The notes under the pieces are model-generated. The model was not told where the DNA came from. It saw only the letters and a list, made by a program, of their open reading frames with translations, and searched no databases. A stretch of 64,000 bases of DNA. Origin: Candidatus Binatia bacterium. Lineage in GTDB: Bacteria > Desulfobacterota > Binatia > UBA1149 > JAJCZL01. Numbering within the stretch: the stretch's first letter is position 1; each line of letters starts with the position of its first letter. This document shows, one piece after another, positions 34,136-42,337 of the stretch. The stretch lies in contig JANQEO010000425.1 of assembly GCA_028278325.1 (NCBI GenBank), positions 1 through 64,000 of the forward strand, read 5' to 3'. The position numbers and the translations under genes were made by a program.

Positions 34136-34245
34136 GCGACAAGGGCTCGACGCGACCAACCCTCAAACCTTCGGCCTCATTCGATATGCCCTTGTCAGTG
34201 ACGGCTACGGCCGGGAGACCCCGATATCGGGCTTTCCCTTGTCGC
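34136..34245. repeat. Inverted CCCTTGTC motifs with a 12-bp palindrome
   Basis: GCGACAAGGG at 34135-34144 is complementary to CCCTTGTCGC near 34236-34245, and a third GCCCTTGTC lies near 34190. The perfect palindrome CCCGATATCGGG is at 34220-34231, followed by a T-rich CTTTCC. This could be a structured leader or terminator of the preceding small gene; its purpose is unknown. Confidence 0.4.
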
Positions 34246-34296
34246 GGAACGAAAACGCTTGTGCCGACGCCGCTGCCCGTGCGAGCCTCTGAATAG

Positions 34297-34485
34297 ATGC
34301 GAATTCTTGCGAAATTTGCTCTGCTTCCCGCTCTGCTTCTCGTCGTGATGACCTCCAGCGGGTGCATCGCCCGCAAGGCCGTTGCCGTGCCGCTGCGCGT
34401 GACCGGGGCGGTAGTATCGGTAGTTCCCGTAGTCGGTGGTCCTGTGCACACGGTAGCCGACGGAGCGGCCGAAGTAGTCGACTAG
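34297..34485 (+). CDS. Very small lipoprotein (DUF6726-like)
   Basis: 62 residues. A lipoprotein signal ending LVVMTSSGC is followed by KAVAVPLRVTGAVVSVVPVV and GAAEVVD, a pattern shared with the small lipoproteins grouped as DUF6726. ATG at 34297. Function unknown. Confidence 0.65.
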   Translation: MRILAKFALLPALLLVVMTSSGCIARKAVAVPLRVTGAVVSVVPVVGGPVHTVADGAAEVVD

Positions 34486-34649
34486 GCGCCTCGCGAGCGA
34501 GCCGCTGCCAACCGCCCATCCCGCCCCCGGGCACCCCCGATAGGCGCCGGAGACGACCTTTTGCGCGCCCTTACCGGGTTTGAACAATCGTTGCGCCCAG
34601 GTATGTTTGCCGTCCAAGGCGCATACGGGCGGCGCGCATAGGTTTTCCA

Positions 34650-36194
34650 TTGAAAGCAATAACTTCTCGGTTTCCTGTAACCCTACGCTTGCTGGTGGCT
34701 TGCGTTGTGGCTGTTGTTTCGGCGGCCCTGTTCGGCGGCTGCGGATCGACGGACGAGCGCTCCAATCCGGTGCCTCCGGAGGTCGTCATCGCCATAGCCG
34801 AGTTTCTCGTCGACGTCGGCGCGCGCTTCGAGCTTACCGCCAACCCTGACGAGCCGGACCCCGACGAGCTGGGTTTTTTCTGGACCTTCCTCAACGCCTC
34901 GAGCTTTTCGGACTTCGATGACCGCTGCGACGAGGACATCGAGGAGATCTGCGACAGCAACGACGACGATCCTTGTGTCGATGACCCGATGGTCTTCTGT
35001 GCGACCAACGCCGATTGCCCCATGATGGGCGAGTGCAATGTGAACGGTGGCACGACTTCCTCGGACTGCACCAGCGGTATCTGCCTGCTGAACTTCGGGA
35101 ACGTTCAGCAACGCGCGAGCTTCGTTGCCGATGTGCCTGGCCCCTACACGGTCCGCTTGACCGTTGATGATTCCACAGCGCGGTCGACAGGTACCAAGTT
35201 GGTATCGACGCACCCTTCGCTCTATTTGGTCGGATCCTTGTTCGCGTTCGGCGGCACGGCAGGAGGCGGGCTAGGGGAGATCGCCGACTCCGCTACGTTT
35301 GCTCAAGGCGCTGTGGGCGGCGCGTCCAACCCCGACGACGGCAATCCTTTGTTGATCGTGTCCAGCGGCGGCAGCGGCGTGGTGCGTGAGTTCGACCTCG
35401 GCACCGGTACGACACTCGGTTCCTTCGGCGAGGTGTCCTCCTTCGTCAACGATCCGATGGCCATAGCCTTCGACGAGAACGGGCGCCTCCACGTTGCCGA
35501 CAGCGACGGCGCCGTCTCCATCTTCGACGGCGGGCTCGGAGGCGGGGCGACCAAGGGCCTGTTCATAGCGGCCTTCGGCGACGTAACGGGGGGAGGGGAG
35601 TCGGTTTCCTCGATGCTCTTCTCGCCGGTGACAGGCAATTTGCTGGTCGTAGATGGTGGCGCCGGAGCCGGCATCCGCGAGTACAGCCCGGCAGGAGCTT
35701 CTCTCGGCGTGCTGGGTGATACAGCCGGGGCGGTTACCCAGGCTGTCGATGCTGCATTCCTCAGCGAATTCGTTTGCCGTCACGATACAGGGATAGGTTG
35801 CAGCCTCCACGCAGATTGCGAGGCTCTCGAGGAGACCAGCAAGTGCATCCCGGGTGACCCGGCAAGCTTGTTGATAGCCGACCGTGCGGGCGATGTCGTC
35901 GAGTGCGACCCCGACGGCACCAACTGCGCTTCCTTCGGAACCGCGGCGGCTTCACTCTCTGCCAACGGGCCCACGTCGATTGCGACCAACCCTAGCGGCG
36001 GAGCTACTACGGCCAAGGTATTGATAGCCGACGAAGTGTCGGAGGAAGTCATCGGATGTGACGAGACAGGCAGCTGTTCGGTGTTCGGAGACACATCCGC
36101 AGTCGCCTCCGACTACAACGGCGTCTTCTTCGCACCGCCCATGTCTCCGACAACGACTACGACCACGAGTACCACCACGACGACGATGCCGTGA
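34650..36194 (+). CDS. Lipoprotein with NHL/beta-propeller-like repeats and Cys-rich insert
   Basis: 514 residues starting at TTG 34650 (AGG 7 nt upstream). The lipoprotein signal ends in ALFGGC. Residues 50-110 include a Cys-rich unit (FCATNADCPMMGEC, DCTSGICLLNFG) resembling those in the proteins at 2 and 28818. The remainder shows blade-like repeats (LLIVSSGGSGVVREFD, NGRLHVADSDGAVSIFDGG, GNLLVVDGGAGAGIREYS) consistent with an NHL-type propeller, with a second Cys-rich insert (GCSLHADCEAL). The C-terminus is a run of 12 codons, 11 Thr and 1 Ser (36150-36185). Its stop overlaps the dgt start (GTGA). Confidence 0.7.
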   Translation: MKAITSRFPVTLRLLVACVVAVVSAALFGGCGSTDERSNPVPPEVVIAIAEFLVDVGARFELTANPDEPDPDELGFFWTFLNASSFSDFDDRCDEDIEEICDSNDDDPCVDDPMVFCATNADCPMMGECNVNGGTTSSDCTSGICLLNFGNVQQRASFVADVPGPYTVRLTVDDSTARSTGTKLVSTHPSLYLVGSLFAFGGTAGGGLGEIADSATFAQGAVGGASNPDDGNPLLIVSSGGSGVVREFDLGTGTTLGSFGEVSSFVNDPMAIAFDENGRLHVADSDGAVSIFDGGLGGGATKGLFIAAFGDVTGGGESVSSMLFSPVTGNLLVVDGGAGAGIREYSPAGASLGVLGDTAGAVTQAVDAAFLSEFVCRHDTGIGCSLHADCEALEETSKCIPGDPASLLIADRAGDVVECDPDGTNCASFGTAAASLSANGPTSIATNPSGGATTAKVLIADEVSEEVIGCDETGSCSVFGDTSAVASDYNGVFFAPPMSPTTTTTTSTTTTTMP

Positions 36195-37345
36195 GGGACA
36201 GGGCCTACTTCGAGGCTCGCGAACGCGAGACTCTCGCTGGCTACGCCATGCTGTCGGCCGACAGCCGCGGCCGACGATATCCCGAAGAAGAACACGCCTA
36301 TCGCATGGCGTTCCAGCGCGATCGCGATCGCATCATCCATTCGCGCGCCTTCCGCCGCCTGGAGTACAAGACCCAGGTCTTCGTCAATCACGAGGGCGAC
36401 TACTACCGCACGCGGTTGACCCACACGATGGAAGCGGCTCAGATTACGCGGACCATAGCCCGGGCTCTCGCCCTCAACGAAGACTTGGCAGAGTCGGTCG
36501 CGCTGGCCCACGATCTGGGCCACACACCCTTCGGTCACGCCGGCGAGAAAATTCTGGCAGGTTTGATGAAGGACCACGGCGGGTTCGAGCACAACAGCCA
36601 GAGCCTACGGATCGTAGAGGTACTCGAAGAGCGCTACCCGGAGTTTGAGGGCTTGAACCTGACCTACGAGGTCCGTGAGGGCATCGTCAAGCATTCGACC
36701 TCTTATGACCGGCCTGAGGTGAGCACGTTTGACCCCGATCAGGCGCCGCTTCTGGAAGCCCAGGTCGTCGACTTCGCCGACGAGACCGCCTACACCAGCC
36801 ACGATGTCGACGACGGCCTACAGTCGGGAATGCTCTCGCTCGAGGATTTGGCTGGAGTGAAACTGTGGGAGGAGCCCTTCCGCGCCGTCAAGAACAAATA
36901 CCCCAAAGCGGGATTTTCCGAGCTTCGCTATCAGGCCGTGCGCCTGATCATCGACACTATGGTGCGCGACCTGATTGCCGCCACCGAATCTCGTATCGAT
37001 GAGCTCGGCATCGAAACGGTAGAAGATCTACGCAAGATCAAGCCCAAGCTGGCCGGTTTCAGCGAAGGGCTCGACGCCGACCTGGCCGAGCTCAAAGCGC
37101 GTCTCATGGACAGGCTCTACCAGCATCAGCGCGTTCGCCGCATGGCGGGTAAGGCAAAGAGGGTGATGACGGGCATCTTCAAGGCCTACATGGAAGACCC
37201 TCTACAGATGCCCACCCACGTGGTCGCGAAGGAAAGCGACGACACTCCCATGCCCCGCGTGATCGCCGACTACATAGCGGGGATGACCGACCGCTACGCC
37301 CTGGAAGAGTACAACAAGCTCTACGATCCCTTCGAGAGGGTCTGA
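36191..37345 (+). CDS. dgt: Deoxyguanosinetriphosphate triphosphohydrolase-like protein
   Basis: 384 residues, the length of the type 2 dGTPase group. HD-domain residues: RLTHTMEAAQITRT (first His) and VALAHDLGHTPFGHAGE (His-Asp pair), with FEHNSQSLRIVE further along. The enzyme hydrolyses dNTPs to deoxynucleoside and triphosphate. GTG 36191 overlaps the stop of the preceding gene and gives the usual N-terminus, ending RGRRYPEE; there is no separate ribosome binding site, so it is probably coupled. Confidence 0.9.
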   Translation: MRDRAYFEARERETLAGYAMLSADSRGRRYPEEEHAYRMAFQRDRDRIIHSRAFRRLEYKTQVFVNHEGDYYRTRLTHTMEAAQITRTIARALALNEDLAESVALAHDLGHTPFGHAGEKILAGLMKDHGGFEHNSQSLRIVEVLEERYPEFEGLNLTYEVREGIVKHSTSYDRPEVSTFDPDQAPLLEAQVVDFADETAYTSHDVDDGLQSGMLSLEDLAGVKLWEEPFRAVKNKYPKAGFSELRYQAVRLIIDTMVRDLIAATESRIDELGIETVEDLRKIKPKLAGFSEGLDADLAELKARLMDRLYQHQRVRRMAGKAKRVMTGIFKAYMEDPLQMPTHVVAKESDDTPMPRVIADYIAGMTDRYALEEYNKLYDPFERV

Positions 37346-37348
37346 ACT

Positions 37349-37367
37349 CCCGTCGGGATCCGGCGGG
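37349..37367. terminator. Hairpin between convergent dgt and htpX
   Basis: CCCGTCGG (37349-37356) pairs with CCGGCGGG (37360-37367) with one G-T wobble and a 3-nt loop, in the 23-nt gap between two convergent stops. No T-tract. Confidence 0.5.
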
Positions 37368-37368
37368 C

Positions 37369-38256
37369 TCAGGTCATCCGCTTGAGTGCCTCGATGCGTT
37401 CATCGAGAGGCGGATGGGTCGTGAACAGCCTTGCCAGCCCGCCGCGCGTGCCGCCCGATATGCCGAAGGAGGCCATCTGGTCGGGCAGATGGGGCTGAGC
37501 CACGGAGGCCTGTAGGGCTTCCAGGGCGCCTATCATCTTGTTGCGGCCTGCCAGGCGGGCACCGCCCGCATCAGCTCTGAACTCTCGCTGGCGCGAGAAC
37601 CAAAAGACTATGGTGCTGGCCAGTATGCCGAGCACGATCTGAGCCAGGATGGTCACGATCCAGAACCCCGGCCCGTGGCCGCGCTCGGTCTTGAAGACCA
37701 CGCGATCGACAACGTGGCCGATCACCCGCGAAAGAACGATCACGAAAGTGTTTACCACACCCTGGACCAGGGCCAGCGTGATCATGTCGCCGTTGGCCAC
37801 ATGGCTGACCTCGTGGGCCAGAACCGCTTCGACTTCATCACGCTTCATTCGCTGAAGAAGGCCGGTGCTCACGGCGACCAAGGCGTTGTTGCGCCGGGCG
37901 CCGGTAGCGAAGGCGTTGGGATCAGGAGCGTCGTAGATGGCAACTTCGGGCATGCCGATGCCGGAGGCCTTGGCCTGCTGACGGACGGTTTCAACCAGCC
38001 ACTGTTCCGCCGAGTTGGACGGCTGAGTGATCACTTGGGCACCGGTAAGGCGCTTGGCCGTCCATTTGGAGATGGCCAAGGAGATCAGGCTGCCGCTCAT
38101 GCCGAGCACGAGGGCGTAGATCCATAAGGCCTGCATGTTGAGGTCGACGCCCTGGGTATCGAGCAGGCCGCGGATCCCGAGCATCGAGAAGGTGATGCTC
38201 AAGACCACCAAGACGGCGATATTGACGGCTACGAACAGGAAGACTCTCTTAAACAT
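37369..38256 (-). CDS. htpX: Protease HtpX homologue
   Basis: 295 residues. Inner-membrane zinc metalloprotease of family M48 that degrades damaged membrane proteins. Two N-terminal helices, then [19 protein letters not shown] with the HExxH zinc motif, two more helices, and [17 protein letters not shown] bearing the third ligand. The C-terminal [13 protein letters not shown] is typical. A good promoter (TTGTCC-17-TATAAT) and a GAGG site lie upstream. Confidence 0.94.
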   Translation of the reverse strand: MFKRVFLFVAVNIAVLVVLSITFSMLGIRGLLDTQGVDLNMQALWIYALVLGMSGSLISLAISKWTAKRLTGAQVITQPSNSAEQWLVETVRQQAKASGIGMPEVAIYDAPDPNAFATGARRNNALVAVSTGLLQRMKRDEVEAVLAHEVSHVANGDMITLALVQGVVNTFVIVLSRVIGHVVDRVVFKTERGHGPGFWIVTILAQIVLGILASTIVFWFSRQREFRADAGGARLAGRNKMIGALEALQASVAQPHLPDQMASFGISGGTRGGLARLFTTHPPLDERIEALKRMT

Positions 38257-38314
38257 TAAACTGCTACCTCACTTATGCGGCGCGGGGGCGCCGATGCGCG
38301 ATTCAATGGGGATC

Positions 38315-38343
38315 ATTATAAAGGCGACCCTGTGGCCGGACAA
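38315..38343 (-). promoter_or_regulatory. Sigma-70-type promoter of htpX
   Basis: On the minus strand TTGTCC (38343-38338), 17-bp spacer, TATAAT (38320-38315, a perfect -10). It lies 58 nt before the htpX ATG at 38256. Confidence 0.65.
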
Positions 38344-38363
38344 AACCGCGATAGGGCGACCGG

Positions 38364-39710
38364 CTAGCGAACAGCGAACAGTTGCCAGGGTTCGGGGATG
38401 CCCTTGAGGTTGTGGGTGCCGCGGTCTTCGAACTGGAGCTGAGAGCCTACGGCGAGATCACGTACCGTACGTGAGGCCAGTATCTCGCCGGCTCCGGCCG
38501 TTTCCGACACGCGGGCTGCAATATGAACGCCGATTCCGCCTATGTCGTCGCCACGGCGTTCGATCTCTCCGGTATGCAGGCCTGCGCGCAGACTGAGACC
38601 AAGTGATAGGGCGGCTTCCTGAAGTCCGCGCGCAGCCGCCACTGCGCGAGAGGGACCGGTGAAGGTGGCGAGTAGGCCGTCGCCGGTGGTCTTCACCAGC
38701 CGCCCGTCCGCTTTCGCAATTATTTCGGTAGCGCTTCCTTCGTGCCGGTCGAGGACCTTTCTCCATGCCACGTCGCCTACGTCGGACGCACGTTGGGTGG
38801 ATGATACGATGTCAGTGAACAGCACGGTGGCCAGTTCTCGCTCGAGCGAGGAGGCTTCCGTCGCATACGCCTGGCCTGCGATGTCACGCAGAAAAGCGTC
38901 AATCGGCTCGGTGATGTTGGCCAAATGCTCGGGCCGCCAGCTCGCATGGAAATCGGCATCCACCTCGGCGTACTCGGCATTGGGGATCGTCTCACTCAGG
39001 AAGCGGCCGTGTTCAGCAGGAACCACCGGGTCGCCTTCGGCATGGACGACGAGCGTAGGCACACTGATCGCCGGGACGATCGAAGTTACGTCAATTTCGA
39101 GATTACGTAGCATGATCTCCCGGCACATCTGGGGCGTGCAGGCGCTGCGTTCGTAGCGCGCGAGTAAGCGTTCCGCCGTCGCCGCGTCAGGTGCATGAGA
39201 GAGGAACAGGCCGAAAGCGCGTCCGGTTCCCCAATCTTGCTCGAGCGTTGCGATGAACTGGTTGATGGCCTCGGCAGCGTCCCTGGGTGCCAAGGCCAGC
39301 GTTCCCTTCGCGAAGGTGCCATACAAGACGAGGGCCCGTACTCGTTCGGGATGTGTGGCTGTGAAGTACATCGCCATGGGACCGCTCTCCGACATCCCAT
39401 AGATGATCGCCTGCTCGGACCCGGCTGCGTCGAGCACGGCTCGAATGTCCTCGGTGCGATCCTCGACGCTGCCGAACCCTAGTGACCGGTCCGATAGACC
39501 GGTGCCCCTCTTGTCCAAGACGATAACGCGGAAATTGCGGCCGTATTCGGTCAGCGGCTGGAAGGGGGGCAATTCCCACATCAAGTCGAGGTGTGTGACG
39601 AATCCCGGAGCAATGAGAAGGTCCGGGCCCTCCTGGCCGAAGACCGTATATGCGATGTCGATGCCGTCGCTGGTCCGTGCGTACTTGATGGGACCAGGGC
39701 AGCCGCTCAT
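38364..39710 (-). CDS. Alpha/beta hydrolase fused to class III adenylate/guanylate cyclase
   Basis: 448 residues. Residues about 1-275 are an alpha/beta hydrolase with nucleophile motif YGMSESGPMA, DLLIAPGFVTHLDLMWE and the acid/His region HAEGDPVV and AEVDADFHA. Residues about 285-448 are a class III nucleotide cyclase: ATVLFTDIVSSTQRA holds the first metal Asp, VKTTGDGLLATF the second, and IAARVSETAGAGEIL the C-terminal catalytic Asn/Arg region (here with Arg). The same order is known from mycobacterial Rv1900c. A candidate promoter close to ATG 39710 would leave almost no leader. It probably makes cAMP in response to an unknown ligand or hydrolysis product. Confidence 0.9.
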   Translation of the reverse strand: MSGCPGPIKYARTSDGIDIAYTVFGQEGPDLLIAPGFVTHLDLMWELPPFQPLTEYGRNFRVIVLDKRGTGLSDRSLGFGSVEDRTEDIRAVLDAAGSEQAIIYGMSESGPMAMYFTATHPERVRALVLYGTFAKGTLALAPRDAAEAINQFIATLEQDWGTGRAFGLFLSHAPDAATAERLLARYERSACTPQMCREIMLRNLEIDVTSIVPAISVPTLVVHAEGDPVVPAEHGRFLSETIPNAEYAEVDADFHASWRPEHLANITEPIDAFLRDIAGQAYATEASSLERELATVLFTDIVSSTQRASDVGDVAWRKVLDRHEGSATEIIAKADGRLVKTTGDGLLATFTGPSRAVAAARGLQEAALSLGLSLRAGLHTGEIERRGDDIGGIGVHIAARVSETAGAGEILASRTVRDLAVGSQLQFEDRGTHNLKGIPEPWQLFAVR

Positions 39711-39716
39711 ATCCGT

Positions 39717-39745
39717 GTACTACGCCCAATCCGGGGGCCAGTCAC
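39717..39745 (-). promoter_or_regulatory. Candidate promoter of the hydrolase-cyclase gene, near-leaderless
   Basis: Minus strand GTGACT (39745-39740), 17-bp spacer, TAGTAC (39722-39717), 6 nt before ATG 39710. The match is partial. Confidence 0.35.
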
Positions 39746-39888
39746 GCCAGGCCCGATGACCGGCGAAGCTTGATGCCTGGGCCTATAGTTTACATAACGT
39801 ATCTTATCGGACGTTGGCCGTGGGGCTGGGCCAGGCTTTTCGAGGGGTTTCCGGCGGGTCCCCCATCGGCCTCTTGCCCTTGCAGGCT

Positions 39889-41022
39889 CTATTGGTGGTG
39901 AGTGCGGCGGCGTCGGACCAGCCGAGATGTTGCGTCCATGAACCGGGACAGAGGGTGCTGGAAGACGTTGATGGCGCGATTGAAGGGAGCCAGCCCCTCG
40001 GGGTCATAGCCGGAGTTCGTGAAGGGCTCCTCTTCCCACAAGACGGAAGCCTCGGGCTCGACGAGATGGCCCCGTACCCTGGCCTGGGCGCCGGCATCGA
40101 GGTCCTGCCAGTGGCGGCGTAGTTGCTCCAGGCACCAGACCCGGTAGCGCGAGACGGGCAGATCCTCGTAGCAGCAGCCCTGGATATCCTGACCGAAGCG
40201 GGGCTTTCCGGCGGTATGGGCTCTCGCGTTCTCTGTGAGCTGGACCAGATGGGTCTGGCAGGCCTCTCTAAGGAGATCCGAAAGAGGCTCATCGACGTCG
40301 GCAATCAGCTGGCCGCCCTTTTCGGCCGGCGGCTCCCACATCCTGGCTACCCAGGCAAAGACCCGTGGCGCTCTTTGGCGCATGAGTTCGGCCGGTGTGG
40401 GGTCCTGGCCGAAATGGCGAAACATGGATGCCATGAACCCGAAGTCTACGATGCTCGGCCGATCGCCCAGGAGGAACGGCCGTTCCTCGAGGATCGCCTC
40501 GAGAAGTTCGTACGCGCGCATGGCCGTGGCTTCGACGTGGCCGCGGGTCGTCTTGGATACGCCGTCGCCCTTGACGAAGCCGTTGTACTGGCGTCGGGTC
40601 ATCACGAAGCGCTTGGCAAAACGCGGTCCGTGAAGGCCACTCATGAGCTCGTCGGCCAGCACGCCGCTGGCATGCTGCCTGTCCTGCGTGAAGCTCCAGC
40701 GGTAGTGCATGGCGGGACGCCATAGCCATTCGTCTGCGTGGTCTTCGAGAAGCAGAGATATGAAGCGTATCGCCGGGTCGTGCGGGTATATCGAGGGCCC
40801 TTCCCGTTGGGCCTCGAACCAGGCGAGTATAGGAGTCGTGTCCGACACCCAGCGCCCGTCTTCGAGCTGCACTACGGGAGCCTGGAGGGCACCGGCGCCG
40901 GCGATGATCTCGTCGGCGTACTCGACCATGGACAACAGCTGGTAGTCGATCTGCCGGTATCTGAGATAGGCCTCGAGCTTGCCCGTATAGTAGGAAATGC
41001 GAGAGCCGTAGACGCGGATCAT
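39889..41022 (-). CDS. Large glutathione S-transferase-like protein
   Basis: 377 residues, much longer than a usual GST. The N-terminal thioredoxin-like domain (MIRVYGSRISYYTGKLEAYL, then ALQAPVVQLEDG and VSDTTPILAWFEA) lacks a CPxC-type motif but has the Ser-like glutathione site. The C-terminal helical domain has RPFLLGDRPSIVDFGFMASM. About 120 extra residues follow, including a GCC pair and a Trp-rich stretch not typical of the family. Catalytic function is uncertain. Confidence 0.8.
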   Translation of the reverse strand: MIRVYGSRISYYTGKLEAYLRYRQIDYQLLSMVEYADEIIAGAGALQAPVVQLEDGRWVSDTTPILAWFEAQREGPSIYPHDPAIRFISLLLEDHADEWLWRPAMHYRWSFTQDRQHASGVLADELMSGLHGPRFAKRFVMTRRQYNGFVKGDGVSKTTRGHVEATAMRAYELLEAILEERPFLLGDRPSIVDFGFMASMFRHFGQDPTPAELMRQRAPRVFAWVARMWEPPAEKGGQLIADVDEPLSDLLREACQTHLVQLTENARAHTAGKPRFGQDIQGCCYEDLPVSRYRVWCLEQLRRHWQDLDAGAQARVRGHLVEPEASVLWEEEPFTNSGYDPEGLAPFNRAINVFQHPLSRFMDATSRLVRRRRTHHQ

Positions 41023-41066
41023 GGGCAGGGGCTATCCCGCGTTGTGCCCGTTAAGAGTCGGGTCCC

Positions 41067-41744
41067 CTATTCCGCGCCGGTGGCGGCCAGACGCTCGCTC
41101 AGACGGCCCGACAGCTCGTCGGCTCCGACGGTTCCCGGATAGAGTTCCAGGAGCTTCCCGATAGCTTGCTGGGCGGCAGCGCTGTCCTCGAGTTTGTCGG
41201 CGATGCGGATACGAGCGCGCAGGGAGTCTTCACGGAAGGGTCCTTCGACGTCTGCCGCCTTGTCGAGGGCTTTGGCGGCGCCCTGGTTGTCTCCCTGTGC
41301 TTCCAGCGCCATGGCCTGACCTAGCCAGCCGATCTGCTTCAGGTAGCCCGTCTTCATGGAGTCGGCGAACTCACCGTAGAAAGTGGCGGCCTCATCGTGA
41401 CGGCCTTCGCCGCTGGCCAGGTCGGCGTTGTAGAGGTTGGCGAACTGCCGGTAAGGACGTGAACCGTCGCGCCCCAGCTTGGACAAGCCCGTCTTGGCGG
41501 CTTCCAGACTGTCGGTCTCGAAGGCTTCGGAGCCACGGAAGAAGGTCGCTGCGGAGTTCCGAGCCGCCCTGTTCATGTAGCCGTTGGCGGCTATCCCGCC
41601 TACGAATACCACCACCGCGGCTGCGACCACGGCGACGACCCGCGATCCGTTCTCCTCGACGTAACGGCGCACGTCGCCAACGGTCTCGAAGAAGGTATCA
41701 GGTCCTTTGAGGTCGCTTCGTTTGAAGCCGGAAGATTCAGCCAT
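41067..41744 (-). CDS. YfgM-like membrane-anchored TPR protein
   Basis: 225 residues. A short cytoplasmic segment (DLKGPDTFFETVGDVRRYVE) is followed by one helix (VVAVVAAAVVVFVGGIAAN) and a periplasmic helical region with TPR-like units (NADLASGEGRHDEAATFYGE and LGQAMALEAQGDNQGAAKAL). This matches YfgM, an ancillary partner of SecYEG and periplasmic chaperones. It begins 6 nt after the stop of the DUF151 gene. Confidence 0.7.
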   Translation of the reverse strand: MAESSGFKRSDLKGPDTFFETVGDVRRYVEENGSRVVAVVAAAVVVFVGGIAANGYMNRAARNSAATFFRGSEAFETDSLEAAKTGLSKLGRDGSRPYRQFANLYNADLASGEGRHDEAATFYGEFADSMKTGYLKQIGWLGQAMALEAQGDNQGAAKALDKAADVEGPFREDSLRARIRIADKLEDSAAAQQAIGKLLELYPGTVGADELSGRLSERLAATGAE

Positions 41745-41750
41745 TGCGGC

Positions 41751-42269
41751 CTACATCTTATACTTGAAATCGTCCGGGTCGAGCGTTTCCAGGATCTTCT
41801 CCCAGTCTTCCGGCGAGACGTCGGAAATGTCCTGGGCGGCCTCTCCGGGAGTCTGCTCGTTGAGCACGCTGGAGGCCTCGAGCACTTCGCGGGCCACGTA
41901 GATGGGGCTGCTGGTGCGCAGGGCCAGGGAAATGGCGTCGCTGGGACGGGAATCCAGGCTGTGGGCCACACCGTCGACGTCGAAATGGATGGCGGCGTAG
42001 AAGGTGTTGTCCTTCAGCGCCGTGACCTCGATTCGCTGCACACGCGCGCCGAGCTCCTCGATCATGCCCTTGAGCAGGTCGTGGGTCATGGGCCGGGCCA
42101 TCTTGATGCCCTCCAGCTGGGTGGCCATCGAAGTGGCTTCGAGGAGGCCTATCCATATGGGAAGGTTGAGCTTTTCCGTGTCGTCCTTGAGCACGACAAC
42201 CGGCGTCTTGGTGACCGGGTCGAGGGCCAAGCCCCCCACCTTCATAAGAACGAAGCCTTCCCTTTCCAT
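41751..42269 (-). CDS. Bifunctional nuclease family (DUF151) protein
   Basis: 172 residues from ATG 42269 (the long frame to 42455 includes a non-conserved N-terminus). The signature LALDPVTKTPVVVLKDD and LPIWIGLLEATSMATQLEG is diagnostic, as is SLDSRPSDAISLALR. Members are reported as nucleases and appear in stress or wound responses; the exact role in bacteria is unclear. A likely promoter lies immediately upstream. Confidence 0.88.
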   Translation of the reverse strand: MEREGFVLMKVGGLALDPVTKTPVVVLKDDTEKLNLPIWIGLLEATSMATQLEGIKMARPMTHDLLKGMIEELGARVQRIEVTALKDNTFYAAIHFDVDGVAHSLDSRPSDAISLALRTSSPIYVAREVLEASSVLNEQTPGEAAQDISDVSPEDWEKILETLDPDDFKYKM

Positions 42270-42281
42270 GACGAAGCCTAA

Positions 42282-42310
42282 ATTCTGGCCCCCTCTCCGG
42301 GCATCGTCAA
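42282..42310 (-). promoter_or_regulatory. Promoter of the DUF151 gene, very short leader
   Basis: Minus strand TTGACG (42310-42305), 17-bp spacer, CAGAAT (42287-42282), 12 nt before ATG 42269; the transcript leader would be about 5 nt. Confidence 0.5.
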
Positions 42311-42337
42311 CCGGGATCCGTGCAGTATCGCAGGTTT

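Noticed and set aside
38135-38407. Plus-strand frame opposite the htpX start
   Set aside because: Overlaps the htpX coding start and its strong minus-strand promoter; no motif or ribosome binding site.
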